A DNA stretch of 64,000 nucleotides from Siniperca chuatsi (taxonomy: Eukaryota; Chordata; Actinopteri; Centrarchiformes; Sinipercidae). The notes under the pieces are model-generated. The model was given only the letters and a program-made list of their open reading frames with translations, searched no databases and was not told where the DNA came from. The position numbers were made by a program, and so were the translations under genes. Below, piece by piece: positions 34,901 through 47,732 of the stretch. The stretch is taken from contig NC_058042.1 in NCBI RefSeq assembly GCF_020085105.1, positions 18,555,001 through 18,619,000 on the forward strand, read 5' to 3'. Positions within the stretch are counted from its first letter, which is position 1, and each line of letters starts with the position of its first letter.

Positions 34901-37900
34901 TTTCCAAGAATAGGCCCAGGGGCCCAGGGGCCCAGGGGCCCAGTAAGTGAGGGGACTGCTAAGAAGTGACAGCTCCCTCTGGAAGGAGTTCAATGTCTCA
35001 ATCACATTTTTGTTGCTCCTATCTCTGGTATTTGAAAACACCATATATGATCTAATATTTGTAATTAATGTTTGTTTATTTTCCATATAAAACGGCTACA
35101 TAATGCATAGCCTACTTAGGCTACAGTCAGTCTACATTAAAATTAAAACAAGTAAGGGAACCTACATTAGAATAAGCAGAATAATCTTTGCTCTAGGAAA
35201 ATATAACTTACAACGCAGGTTTCGTTTGTCAATCTGCTGTGACAGGAAGCTTTAAAAAGAATTAGAGCTGAAACAGTCGATTAATCAATTAGTTGATTGT
35301 CAGAAAATCTTATTTAGAATCGATTAAAGATTTAAGTAATTTTTTTAAAGCAAAAAAGTGAAACATTTCCAAATGTTAATATTTGCTTGTTTGCTTGGAC
35401 TTCTATGATATCAAACTGAATGTCTTTGGGTTTTGAACTGTTTGGTTGGACAAAACGAGCAATTTGAATATGTCAACTTGTCAGAATTGTGATACGCATT
35501 TTTTAAAACTGTGGTCCAAATTATGGACCAAAGTGTCAATCAATTAATTTAGAAAATAATCCCCAGATTAGTTGATAATGAAAATAATTATTTGTAGCCC
35601 TTGAAAGAATTTAAACACCTCTCTTCATCTGTTGTGTAAACCAAGTCCTGACATTTAGGTTCAGTTTTCAACCAATATCAGATCATTATCAGTTATGGTT
35701 GACTGCAAGTTATATGTTTCTAGTCATGAGGAGCGGGAGGATGGGGGGGCCTTTGACGTGCCTGTACCCAGAGTCCCATTGTCTAATAATCCGTCCATGG
35801 TGTGTGTGTGTGTGGGTAAATGAAGATTAAGTTCCTCTCTGTGTCTCTGCAGGTTTCACTGGTTTTCCTCATCAGTGGTTTGGTCATCCTCGGCTATGCC
35901 TCATTGGTCAGCAGACAGAAGACTTATCAGGACGTGGTGAGTGAGGTGTGTGGACGAGCTGTGGGTCAACTCTGTGAAGTCTGTTTCTGCTTCAACCTCT
36001 TCATGATAAGCGTCGCCTTCCTGGTGGTGGTGCAGGACCAGCTGGAGAAATGTAAGTGCTGAATTAAGTATAGTTTAGGTTAAGTATTAACATCAGGGTA
36101 ATGATCAAACTCTTTCTTCTTCTTGTAAGCGTGTTGGACATGCTGGCTGCTATACATTTCTGTGACTGACGCATATTATTAGATAATTACACAGCTGTAA
36201 TCAACTAACATCAACAGCAGTGTTAGTAACAGGTATTCATGTTACTTACATCTAATTTAATATATTCATATATTAAACTAGCGTACTCACACATCCACAG
36301 GGAATCTGCAGGTCTTGAAAAGTCTTAAAAAGCATTGAAATGAATTCCCTCAAAACACGAGACCGTTGAAGGTATTGAAATGTCTTAAATTTAATTTACA
36401 TAAGTCTTCAACATTTTCTTTTGCCTGGATTGTATCAGCAGTGGATTGTGGAGTTTCAATCAGCACCGTCAGACCTAAACACTGTCACTTCTGTTAGCTA
36501 CAGCTGGAAGCTAATCAACTCATAATGGGCAAGTGTCAATTTTAGCAAAAACTTAAATTAATTAATTATTTTGGTTAATTGGTTAATTTATCCATCCATT
36601 TTATGATACTCTAGGTCGCATTAATTTGATTAATGATATCATTAGGAGTTATTGTATTTGATGTGATATAATAATGAATAATTCTGGTGCCATTTGGTCC
36701 CTACTGGTTTTCCATCATATTTTTACACTTTGAATGTTATGACTGTGAAACAGATATTAAATTGCATTCTATGTGGTATTAAAAAGGTCTTCAACTTAAC
36801 TCGGTGAACCCTGCAGAAACCCTGGTCCAGGAGGAAGGGAAAACATTGAATAAAGGTTTATTCGAAAGTTTGTAGGTTACATTGTCAAGACAGGTGCATC
36901 TTACACTGTCAAAGACTTGTTTTGATTGAAGCTTTGCAGAATTCTCTATCTCTTAACTAGCACCATTGTCCCTAAACTTTTGTCCACATGGGCACTAAAC
37001 AGCCTTTATGACACAATCACCTGTCATAAATAATAATAATCACTTAAGTAAAACTTGCTAATACCTCAGGAATCTGAATACATAGTTTGATGTATGAACT
37101 CACATGTTAGCAGAACATAACATATAATATGTTAGACATGTTGCTCCTAGAGATCCCATTAGAAACAGACATTACAGTGCACCAGGCTCCCGTCGCCATC
37201 CTGATTGTTTAGTTGGGAATGTTTTATACCAGCTGTAGTTAATCATCATGAAACACTTCTCTGTTTGCAGTCAGCATTGATTTCTACAGTGTTTGAATGT
37301 TTTCATCAAGGCACACGACTGAGGAGCCATTTCCCATATCAAAAAATATAACTCTTTCAGACCACAACTCATCTGCACTTTAATTTCCATTCTAGATAGT
37401 ATCAGGCTAAACATGTGACTGGCAGCAGTAATGCAAACATTTTTCATTTTTTCTTTGGTTGCTTTGTCCATCTGAAACCCTTCAAATCCCGTTAATGTTT
37501 TTGCTCTGTTCCAGTTTTAAACAGAGGATTTGATTGGATTTACACACCCTCCCCACAAAAAAAAACATTTGATCGGAAATTCTGCACAGAGCACCGTGCA
37601 GATGGAGCACTTAGTGAGATATCGTCAAGGGTGAAATGCTTTAAACACACTCACATGTTGAATGTTCTGTTTTCATTATTCTTTATGTTCATCCACCAGC
37701 ATCAAAGCATTATGTTGCAGCCATTAAAAAATCATAAACCACGTTGTTTAGCAGGATTCAAAATGTCCTGTATTGTCCTGTTTACCGAAGTAAACAGGAC
37801 AATACAAGACATTTTGCATTCCTTCATGTTGCAGCAGATAAATAAAGTTCATTTTGATTTGTTCTTCTCCAGTGTGTATTTCTTTATATGAGACGGTGAC

Positions 37901-40540
37901 TGGGTCCAGTGAGGGAGAGATGCCGTATCACTGGTACACAGACCAGCGATTTGCCCTCTTCATCATGTGCCTCGTCATCATCCTACCCCTGTCCATCTCT
38001 AAAGAAATCGGCATCCAGAAATACACAAGGTATACAACACTCATCTGGGGTCAGCATGACGTCCAGCTTTTATGTGATTTAACTGTTTTGTCCTCGTATC
38101 AGTGTGTTGGGGACGCTGGCTGCTACATATCTGTGTGTGGCAGTGATCGTCAAATATTGCCTGATGGAGAGCCACGCTGTTATAATAATTCCAGAGCACA
38201 GCCAAGGGTCAGTAACGCTGTCTTTAATGGATGCATGTGTGTATCATCAGCTTCTCATTTAGTACAGCTATTGTTTTGAGTGCATTACTAATTGTGTGTG
38301 TTGGGTGTTTCTCAGTGTCAGTTCGTGGGCTTCAGTGTTCAGTGTCGTGCCGACCATCTGCTTTGGCTTCCAGGTAGGATCAACTTCATGCTGGTTTTAA
38401 GACTGAAAAATGTCAGTACGAAATACTGCCTGCAAATGGAACTTGAAATGCACTACATTCAAGTGGTTTAATATGGAGTTAATATTGTCCAAATAAGAAG
38501 AAATGTAGGATCACAAACCAACCAACAATAACAACTAAACAGAGGTCTTTGCTCACTTCTCAGTATTCCTGTCATAATATAACTGGCAGTGTCTGACCAA
38601 TAGATCTCTGCCCCTGGAATATTTGTCCAATAAATGCAAAGGCCTAACTTAGAAATGCAAAGCAAACCACCTTCTGGATTCTGGATTACTAAGTAGGAAA
38701 AATAGAAGAAAAACAAAAAAATCTAACTCCCTCCAAACTCCCCAAAATTGATCTCAATAATCGGCATGGCTGTGTGTGTTTGCAGTGTCATGAAGCCAGT
38801 ATAGCAATCTACAGCAGCATGGAGAACCAGAAGCTCTCCCACTGGGTGGTCATCTCTGTGCTCTCCATGTTTTTCTGTCTCCTCATCTACACTCTGACCG
38901 GTGAGTTCACCTCTAAAGCGCCGTCCTCACTGTGTCATGTGCTCACCTGCTAATCACATCCACTCTCTCCATCTCCAGGTGTGTACGGCTTCATGACGTT
39001 TGGACGAGCTGTTGCCTCAGATATTTTGATGTCATATCCAGGAAATGATGTGGTCATGATCATTTCCAGACTACTTTTTGGAATATCAATTATCACTATC
39101 TATCCTATTCTTCTTCTTCTGGGGAGGTAAGTGACACCAGAGTTGGTTTTGTGTTGTATGAGTTTGTGTTTCAACACCTAACATGTCGTCTCTCTCTGCG
39201 TGTGTGTGTGGAACAGATCTGTCATCCTGAACCTGATGCTGCGCGTTCAAAGACGTCGTCAGGGAATCGTCACTCATTCGTTTGAGAGTCGCTGCAGAGT
39301 CGTTCTCACTGTTATCTGGATCACCGTCACTCTTCTCATCGCCATGTTTGTCCCCGACATGGGTGAGGTCATCAGTGTCATTGGAGGAATCAGCGCCTTC
39401 TTCATCTTTATTTTTCCTGGTATGTAAACAACCTTTAATATGTGTATGTATCTGTGTTTGCAATGACATAACGTGTAATGTATGGACATGGCCTAACATG
39501 TATGGAAGGTGCTATAGAAATAAAGTTAGATTGACAGCCATGCACGTGACTCAGTAAGGTAACCCTGTCAATGTGGTGTGTATATGTTTGTGTTGCAGGT
39601 CTGTGCTTAGTGTTCATAATGCAAACTGAGTCTGTGACTCCAAGAGTCAGGTGAGTGTGTACATACAGAAGACTCATGATTTCTTGGTAATGCTGTATTT
39701 TTCGGGTCCATAATTTCTGAATTATTTCCTAATCATATCCAAGAAATTTCCCAAAAGAACCATGTAATTGGAACTAATTATCGGGAAAATAGAGAAAGTT
39801 TTCAACTGGTACACTTCCAATTAATTTATTCCAGTTGCAGGTGTAACCTGTAGAGTCTTTTAGTCGCTTCATAGCAGGTCAACCTTACAAACAAAAATGT
39901 AATATGTTAACAAGCAAACATACAATTCAACATATATGGAGAATTAAGTTTCAGATAATGAATGAATATTTACTTGGATTTAAATGGAGGTTTCCTTTCA
40001 AGGAAATTCCTATTTTCCCAATAATTAATACCAAATTACTTAGGAACATTCCACGGAAATTAATAGTGAAACTGTTATGAAATTACGAACCTGTATAATA
40101 AACTAATTTTTTAAGAGTTAAACTATAAACAAGTTAGGGGGGTTACATAAAAACCTGCTGAAGGTCATACAAACATAGCAATGAGTCCACAAAGTCCTTT
40201 TAGAGTTCAGATTACGATGCCTCCCAACTAAAATGGCTTGTTTTTTCAAGAAAAAAGTAAGGCCTCTATGGGCAGAGCAGATTTGATCTATTGTGTTATA
40301 ACATGTGAATTAAGGAAATTAATTGTGATTAATGATCATTAATTACTGTTAAGCAGAACATTTATTTTGTTGCATAATAACTTAAAAGCCATCTGTCCTG
40401 GTCTTTCTCTTGATGTCCCTGATGTTCTTCTCTGCAGGGTGATTTTAACAGTTTGGGGAGTCATAACTATTGTAGTTGGAGCCTTCATCTTCGGACAGAG
40501 CACAACCATCGCTGTCATGGAGCTTTTCCAAAAATTCTGA
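31985..40540 (+). CDS. slc38a8: Sodium-coupled neutral amino acid transporter 8
   Basis: Ten coding exons: 31985-32173, 35853-36051, 37873-38029, 38103-38207, 38316-38373, 38786-38900, 38979-39126, 39217-39419, 39599-39650 and 40438-40540. All junctions keep frame and follow GT/AG. The 442-aa product compares with 435 in human SLC38A8. TM1 carries the family signature [14 protein letters not shown] (residues 36-49). Other near-identical blocks are [55 protein letters not shown] and AFIFGQST. The hydrophobic pattern fits about 11 membrane helices of the APC fold. SLC38A8 carries glutamine and other amino acids, and its loss in humans causes foveal hypoplasia with optic nerve misrouting. Intron 1 is swollen by a tandem duplication that includes a partial exon 1 copy. 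Confidence 0.95.
32101..33012 (+). repeat. Tandem-duplicated segment B, copy 1 (exon 1 3' part and intron 1)
   Basis: Matches 34390-35301 over 912 bp with no indel that I can see. It starts inside slc38a8 exon 1 and ends in a hAT-type MITE cut short at 33012, where segment A copy 2 begins. It includes four units of GGGGCCCA at about 32624-32654. Confidence 0.95.
33011..34373 (+). repeat. Tandem-duplicated segment A, copy 2 (in slc38a8 intron 1)
   Basis: Second copy of 29568-30933. The junction with segment B copy 1 shares only the two bases TC with both parents, suggesting end joining or replication slippage with minimal homology. It ends at 34373 and is followed by 16 bases of unexplained filler (AAAGACTAAAAACTAA). 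Confidence 0.95.
34390..34462 (+). pseudogene. slc38a8: Truncated duplicate of slc38a8 exon 1
   Basis: The last 73 bases of exon 1 ([15 protein letters not shown] and onward) with an intact donor (CTG|GTGAGG) but no start codon, no promoter and no acceptor in front. It could only be used if a nearby cryptic start or acceptor were activated, so it is called a non-functional exon relic. Confidence 0.85.
34390..35301 (+). repeat. Tandem-duplicated segment B, copy 2
   Basis: Second copy of 32101-33012. It continues past the breakpoint into the intact remainder of the hAT-type MITE, which shows that this is the ancestral right-hand end of the duplicated unit. Confidence 0.95.
35263..35602. mobile_element. 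hAT-type MITE in slc38a8 intron 1
   Basis: Ends AGAGCTGAAACAGTCGATTAA and TAATTATTTGTAGCCCT form imperfect terminal inverted repeats of the teleost AGGGCTGCAACTAACGATT family. Internal blocks (ttgtttgcttggac, gaatgtctttgggttttg) also fit. A 38-bp stub of the same element sits at 32975-33012. Confidence 0.75.
35603..35852. other. slc38a8 intron 1, end
   Basis: Includes a short TG tract near 35800 before the exon 2 acceptor. Nothing else is recognised. Confidence 0.5.
37759..37816. repeat. Hairpin with 26-bp arms in slc38a8 intron 2
   Basis: Arms 37759-37784 and 37791-37816 are complementary except at one position, around a 6-base loop (CCGAAG). On a minus-strand transcript the mismatch would be a G-U pair. 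The rest of intron 2 (36052-37872) shows no named repeat. Confidence 0.9.
39651..40437 (+). other. slc38a8 intron 9
   Basis: AT-rich intron; no gene, repeat family or RNA recognised. Confidence 0.5.
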
Positions 40541-40925
40541 ATTTCACACCATCATCACCACTATCTGCAGCAGCTGCTTCACTGTGACTCCAGAGCGTTT
40601 TGTGAGGCTCAACTCTTTTGTGCACAACTGAAACTTGCATTTGTAAAGGTGGTTTTTAGTTGTATATATGATTCTTATCAAGGTCATCCATGACCTGGAT
40701 ATAAAATATAGTTGCTATGTGAGAATGTAATCATTTTTTTGTGTGATGCATACATATTGGATTTAAATGCACAATTATATAGTGTCAAAGAGAAGAATGC
40801 CAAAATGCATTGTTAGGTATTTAATTGTTTAGCATGTGCAGAAAAATATTTATGTTTGAATATATGTCTCTGTTTTACTATTTTATTTGGTATGCCAATA
40901 ATTTACCTACAATATTAAATGAGAA
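40541..40925 (+). other. slc38a8: slc38a8 3' UTR
   Basis: Follows the stop codon. An ATTAAA polyadenylation signal lies at 40914-40919, giving a 3' UTR of about 0.4 kb. Later signals cannot be excluded. Confidence 0.5.
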
Positions 40926-41392
40926 TCACAAAGTGTTGCCTCTTTGAGTCTTCAATTGTACTTGCAAACGCTGCCAGGGGGCAGCATCGCACTACTGAGG
41001 CATTATATATTTATCTGCGTTGTCACTCATTCATATATGAGTGGAACTGCATAAATACGGCAACACAGATAACAGAAAAAAACAGTTCTTATCATTGTTA
41101 TTATGGTCCCACGGATCATTTTGACAACTTAGCAAGACAATATTCTTCTTTAATGTAAACAGATGGATTTTATGCCCTTGAAATGCATGTTTACATCTAC
41201 CAGATGATAATGTGAGTGAATATTATTAAGATTTTTTTCTTTTAAGTACATGATTCTTATCCTTCCTCTGCATTTTTCCATTCTCTCTCCCCACTGACCT
41301 CCATGTGGCCTGAATCATAAGAGTGATATAAATCTGCAGCTTTCATTGAGCACAGATTGATGGCTGAGGTATGATGAATATCGCTGTTTATT
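40926..41392. other. Intergenic, nothing recognised
   Basis: No ORF with family features and no named repeat. Confidence 0.35.
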
Positions 41393-42056
41393 GTTTATTG
41401 ACTTCAAGCTTAAAGGAGTTATGGCACACTGCCTGTGAGCATGCATGCGCTCACACATGTGTGTTAGTGTACAAGCGAGTAATGATTTACAGTAAATCCA
41501 GAAAATGGGTGCTATATGTGTGCCTGGTGGGGTCTGCTTAAAAGCAGCCATGCTAACTTCACATACTTATCTGTCTGAACACACACGATGAAGAAGAACT
41601 AGACCATCTAGAAACACACAGCTGCTCCTTATCAACGATTCAGTTATGTAATGGGTTTATTTTCATCTCGTGCAACATCCTTAAAGGAAAACCTTAAAAT
41701 GCTATGATCAACTTGTGTTTAGCCCATGGGATTATATTTCATCCTGCTGGCCAAATCACTAAATCCTCTAAATGCAGGGAAAAAAATCCTTGAAAATCAC
41801 ACAAACTCCTTGAATCCTGCACTCACTGTAAACTGGCCCACAAATTTCTAAAGACAACTCAGCAGTCCTGGGAAATATGACAGCTACCAAGAGCTTAGCA
41901 CTGCAGTTCTCTGTCTATTTAACCCATTTCAGACTTTTCTGCCTCCCAAAATGAAGGAATGGCCTTCCTTTCTCAGTTATGACTTCACAACAGCCATTGT
42001 TTTGTTTCACACCAAAAAAGAAAACAAAATAAAAACAAATATAAGAGTCTGCAGCC

Positions 42057-42600
42057 ATGCTGATGTGTAGCAGGTAGGCCTATAATGTTTACCATGTTTA
42101 CCCTCTTATTTTAGCATGTTAGCATGCTAACATTTGCTAATTAGCACTAAACACAAGGTAGAGCTGAGTCTGATGGGAACACCATTAGTTTTGCAGGTAT
42201 TTGATCATAAACCAAAGAATACAAAGAAAACAAATGAAGATTTTGACCTGATGATGGTGCTACAGGAAAAGTTAAGCGATCACCAAAGTTACAGCAATTC
42301 ATCCTGAAGGGGGACATGAATATGTGAACCAAATTTCATGGCAATCCATCCAATAGTTGTTAAGACATTTCACTGAAAATCACAAATGTCAAACTCATGG
42401 TGGTGCTTAAGGTAAAGTCAGAGGATCACCAAAATCAGGAGGAGTCATCCTCTGGGGGCCATGAATGTCTGTACAAAATTTCACAGCAATCCATCAAAGA
42501 TTAGATGAGATATTTCAATCTGGACCAAAGTGGTGGACCAACCCACCAACCAACATTACCATCCCTGGAGCCATTCCACTAGCATGGCTAAAAATCATCC
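42057..42600 (-). repeat. Dispersed teleost repeat (GCTAACATGCTAA family), copy 2
   Basis: Reverse orientation compared with the 26 kb copy. It shows 'ttagcatgttagcatgctaacatttgctaa' (in parts), 'tttcatggcaatccatccaatagttgttaagaca' and 'tctggaccaaagtggtggac'. It appears to contain a doubled internal module. Confidence 0.8.
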
Positions 42601-42831
42601 ATTATTCTCTGCATTAGATTATCTTTTCATTTTCCTCGGCCTCTGAAAAATTATTTCCAGTCCTCATTATTATGCTGTCCCCTGTAGCAACTTTGTTATT
42701 GAAAGATTACTTGTAATGTCGGCTTCTTGCAGTCCTAATTAATGAAATGGCAATTTGTGTCAACGTCCCTTTTAAATGTTAATTGTTCCTGATAAGAGCA
42801 TCAGCAAAAGTCCTGAATGTGTGTTATTTCT

Positions 42832-42837
<6 letters not shown>

Positions 42838-42878
<41 letters not shown>
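42838..42878 (+). repeat. TG microsatellite
   Basis: About 20 TG units. The Cys/Val-rich or His/Thr-rich ORFs across it are translations of the repeat. Confidence 0.9.
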
Positions 42879-42879
<1 letters not shown>

Positions 42880-43452
42880 TTTCCCTCAATGTCACTGTCA
42901 CACTGATTGAAATCTGCAAACCTTTTGTGTTCAGAATTGGAAAAAAACCCTATTTTGCTCCTGTTTAACTTGCAGATAACTGGCAGTTTTATGTCTTTCT
43001 CCATTCCAAATAGGAAGAGGGGTGTTACTGTAACACTGTGGCTGTGTGTGTCTAACAGTGTACCGTCTGTATGACATGCTGTGTGCATGTGTGTTTGACT
43101 TTGTTTTCCATGCATCAAGGTTATGACCAGCAGGCTGTGATCATCATGATGGAGATATATACAAAATATTGTGTGCAAATAAATGACAAAATAACACATT
43201 AAATTGCATGCTGGCAAAAATCTTTTCATAGTTTATCTACTTTAAGCAATCAATTTATAAATTAATTTTGATATATTAGCAGAATTTGAAGTTTGAAATT
43301 GGAATTGGCATATTGAAATGTATGTAAAAATAACTTGTAAAGGATCTTTCACATTTCACACCCTCTGATCTATGTGTTTCTTTTGAAAACATACATTTTC
43401 AAACCAAAGAGGGCAGTGTGCCATAACTCCTTTAAGCTTGAAGTCAATAAAC

Positions 43453-44069
43453 AAACACACTGTGAGACTGTATTGAGTGAAGTTTAAACCGAACATAAGA
43501 GGAGGATTGCCAGAGCTACAAAGCCCCAGAAATATGACTCATTACTATAATTGCATTCACACATGAGATTATGAATAACAATGAAGAATAGAAAACAGCA
43601 GTAAGACTGTATATTTACTTTATTCTCCCTGTCATGTGCAATTGGGCTTTACTTTACTTTATCTCTCCATCTACTTTATCTCTCCATCTAATTACAGCAT
43701 CTTAGTGATGACTGCAACATTCACATCTTTTTGGTAAAAAATGCCCCTTGACAAAAAACACCATCACATTTTTGAAAACAGGGACCACAGGGAAACATGT
43801 TTGGCTTTTGTCCTTTTTAATCTAATCACAAAATTTTTATTTCTTAAAATGTTAAAATCTTTACTGTGTTTTCAGATGTTTGCATTAAATAATTTAGTAA
43901 TTTATAAAAAAGTATCATGTATGTATAATTAACACAGAGGCTCTCAGTAAATAAATGAATGTGTCAGATTCTAACAGGTGAAGTAAATAGTAGACTAAAC
44001 CCATTTCTGTTAATACATAAGGATTCAACATAATGTGTAGTGCAGCTAATGCATCCATATAGACAGCAG
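43453..44069. other. Intergenic, nothing recognised
   Basis: AT-rich; a short direct repeat of 'actttatctctccatct' occurs at about 43660-43690. Confidence 0.35.
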
Positions 44070-44530
44070 ATACCAGTTAAAACTGACAATGCTAGCATGC
44101 TGATGTTGAGCAGTTAGCAGGCTAACATTTGCTAATTGGCACTAAACACAGCGGAGGTGGTGATGGGTATGTCATTAGTGTTGCAGGTATTTGGTCATAA
44201 AGGTGATATCAGGTGATCAAAGTTTTTACAATTTATCCTCTGGGAACCATGAATGTCTGTATGATTTCATGGCAATCCACCAAGTTGATATATTAGATAT
44301 ACATTTATTTCACTAGTGAAAACTTTGACCTGCTGCTGGCGCTAGTGGAAAAGTCATGGGATCACCAAACTCAGTGGGATTCATCCTTTGGGGACCATGA
44401 ATATATGCAGCAAATTTCATGACAATTCATTTAATAGTTGTTGAGATATTTCAGTCTGGACCAAAGTGGTGGACTGATATTGTTAATATACCAATAGAGC
44501 GAAACTGCTAGCATGTCTAAAAGCCACACC
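44070..44530 (-). repeat. Dispersed teleost repeat (GCTAACATGCTAA family), copy 3
   Basis: Same orientation as copy 2, sharing 'gctagcatgctgatgtt', 'caggtatttggtcataaa' and 'gtctggaccaaagtggtggac'. Confidence 0.8.
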
Positions 44531-46079
44531 TCCACACCTTCATTATAGTTTTACAGGTCAGTTGGTGTGACAGCTTCATTTAAGGACATATAAGTTTGTC
44601 TCTGATAAACCCGCTGTATACCAAAAGGCAGACAGACAAAGTTAGCAACTAGCTGGTGAAGACTGTGGAACATCTAACAAACTATTTTGTCAGGGAAAAG
44701 AAAAATGACACAGCTGGTCATTTTTTCCAACTCTTAAAGCAAACTATTTTTATATTTTTCAGAGAAATTACATTTTAAGGTTTTGCGAGTAATGGTCCTC
44801 TCTCAGTAGCAAAGATGGAAAGAGGGTGACGCTGTGAACACCTCAACAAGTCTTAGGGAAGAAGTAGTGGTGACACACTGGCACCGAAGACTACGGTTCA
44901 TGTCCTGTGTGCTTGCTGTACTATTCATATCTTTGGTGGTGTTGGAGCTTTGGGATGCTATGAACAGAGAGGAAATAACCAAATCCAGGGAAGCACAAGT
45001 GTTTTCGGTAATTATTTGTCCTACATGGAAGTTGAGACACTTTGTAAATATGATTTCTTTCAAAGCACCCAGCTAGCTCCAGTTTATACCCCCCATTCCT
45101 ACCCTCTCCAAGAGGTAGAAGAGGTTTCCAAATGTACAAAATACAAAATGCAGTGGCAAACCATCTGAGGTCTGCAATAAATAGCTGAGTTAGTTATCTA
45201 AACTACAGTCAGTCTGAAGAGCATGTCAGTGTTACAGTTTTGCTTACAGCTAGTTATTCAGTGCACAGGACACTTTAAAGGACAGTGTCACTGGCCGAGT
45301 CGGTTGGTTGGTGGAAACCTGAGTGAGCTGAATGCTGGAGGGAACTCGAGAGTGGCTGCCCTTTAGGAATAAAATACCACATAGAGTATGGATGCTGTCT
45401 GTCTCTCTTCCCATTTGCAGAGCACATTTAATTTTTTTCAAAGTCACACATGACCTTTAAAACCCCAATCTCTTTAATATCAATTGTGATATACTATGCA
45501 GTATGCTGTTGATTGGAATACTGTAACCTCAGAGGTTTCTTTTATTGTTTCTTTCACATGACTCTACACACTTCCAAAACAGAAACCCCTTAAAAACATC
45601 TTTAACCAATTTACTGTAATAAACCACTTAATGTCAGCTCTTGTTGAGGTGCAGAGATGTACTAAACAGATTATTTCAATCCTGTGAGCTATTGTCATTT
45701 TAAGCAAGTTTTCTTTTAAATACATTTTTGACTAAAAGGGTTAATCACGCCTTGTGTTTTCTTTCTCCATTCCTCAGCTTCCCACCAGTATGTCCGTATG
45801 CTACTGGAAGCAGCAACCTCCTCTCAAGTGCCCTCGACTTGATGCAGATACATTTAGAGACAATTGAGCAGTACTGTAGTATATTTGTTCAAGAAGTATG
45901 ATGTTACAAATCTACTTGCATGTGCATGTAAGAATTGCCTGCTATTGTAAAGATTGCTTAGAAAAACACCAACTTAAAAGCTGCAGCATATAACTAAATG
46001 TATTGTGCTAATTTTGAGAAGAAACAGGGTTTTTAGGTCATTCATCTTTATACGCATCAATTTGCTTATGTAGAAGCCA
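44531..46079. other. Intergenic, no supported gene
   Basis: An 80-codon plus-strand ORF at 44834-45076 has one hydrophobic stretch but no family resemblance, so it is not called. Confidence 0.35.
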
Positions 46080-46385
46080 CATCACCAGGGCTTTCATGAC
46101 TCACGGTGAGCCGAGCTCTTTGCTGTCCTGGCTCTTAGATTATGGAGCAGTCGCCCTCTGGAGATCAGCAAACTCTGTGTTTTGAATCTCATCTCAAAAC
46201 ATATTTATTCACAAAGGCATTTTATTGATGCTTCCTTGCACTGCTTTTTTCTTACTCTGTAACAGTGTTTGCTTGTCTTTGATTTAAACATTTATTCAAA
46301 TGCTTTTTATTGTCTTTTTTGTAACTGTGAAGCACTTTCTAACCCTAGTTTTGAAAAGTGATAAATAAAGTTTTACTTAATCACT
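46080..46385 (+). mobile_element. Probable retroposon 3' tail
   Basis: The series 'ctcatctcaaaacatatttattcacaaaggc', 'gtgaagcactttctaac' and 'gtgataaataaagttttacttaa' (in parts) matches a 3' tail motif common in teleost non-LTR retroposons. There is no coding part. Confidence 0.45.
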
Positions 46386-47732
46386 AAATAGCCGCAAGAC
46401 CAATTCAGGGTTTAAAGCACTCACTTTCAGAGCCAAGATGAACAGTATGTTGAGTATGTATTATGAGCAGCAGCCAACAAAGTACTGAAATTACATGGTA
46501 AGAAACAATAGTTTTGATTGTTTTGTTTGTCTTCAAAACACAATACTTCAGGATTTATCTTCATACCATTTGTGTTTTTAGTCTTTATAACTCTCACCAG
46601 TTGACTGCCTTCCTCCACCTGCTACAGTTTGAAAAACTAAACTGTGACAGTACTGTGGGAACTTTAAGACATAAATCGAAAGATAACTCCACAGTGCACA
46701 CATTAATATTACAAGAGGTGTCACTGTTATAACAGTAAATCAGACGACAAAATATTTATATCTACCACTTTTGGAAATCCTAATTGCACCTGGATATCCC
46801 AAAGGTCCATTATTTATGAATGAGACTCCCTCTGTGAGTGTCCTGTTTTTACTTAGTCACATATTTCTTATTAAAGCTTGAATTACCTTTGCATGAGCAG
46901 CATATGTGATCTACAGTATGTGAAGTATAATGGGAGGAGAGAAAAGCAAATACAGAGATACAAACGGTATTTAAGCCCATTAAAACATGGCATTGAAGCA
47001 CAATATTTCAAAAGTCAGTTTTCATCAGCTCACACTCTAATAATTATACAACATGATGACACAGATCAGTTCACTGTGGATAATCTCGTTGGAAAGATGC
47101 ACACACAAGTAAATCCAGTAGAATAGAGGATCATACAGTTTATTCAACTGCCAGAGACTCAAATTCTTCTGAATTCACCCATAAACTCAAAGTTAGATCT
47201 ATATATTTAATCATATTATTAGAATCTCATGGAGCATTAAACCATGTACGTACATGTTGAATCAGAACGTAGTCTACAGAGTCATAATCTATATCAATGG
47301 ATATACAAAAAGTCAAAACAGTGAATGAACTAGAAAAGCAGCAAACAACATTTTTTGGGGACAAATTAGGATTCTGTTTTAGATTTTACAAGACAACACG
47401 CCAATAAATTGGGTTTATTGTTCTGTCACTAATTGTGTATAAAGCAGCTTCAGGCTACCTGATCCTTGAAAGATTTATTCCTGATGTGAAAATTCTTTGA
47501 TCTTAAGTTTCAAATGATGGAAGTATAGTAATATTGTATACAGTATATATTACAATTTCCTGTTCAAATTCTCACACCCCATCAGCTCCGTTATTTCAGA
47601 AAACTCACCTTCTTACAATTTGTGATATTAGTGTTTTCCAAATATGCCTTTCTATATGCAAGATAGCATTTTATTTTCAAACTAATTCACAGATCCACTC
47701 CTTCTCAACCAGTCGAAAATCTTCATCCTTTC
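46386..47732. other. Intergenic, nothing recognised
   Basis: AT-rich; only short ORFs without family features. Confidence 0.35.

Larger units (their letters stand above)
41393..43452. repeat. Pair of 41-bp perfect inverted repeats about 2 kb apart
   Basis: 41393-41433 is the exact reverse complement of 43412-43452. Outside and inside these arms similarity stops. The interval contains a dispersed repeat copy and a TG microsatellite. They could be terminal repeats of an unknown element or the result of an inverted duplication. Confidence 0.85.

Noticed and set aside
44834-45076. 80-codon ORF with one hydrophobic segment as a small membrane protein
   Set aside because: No relatives, no promoter or splice context, and length within chance for this base composition.
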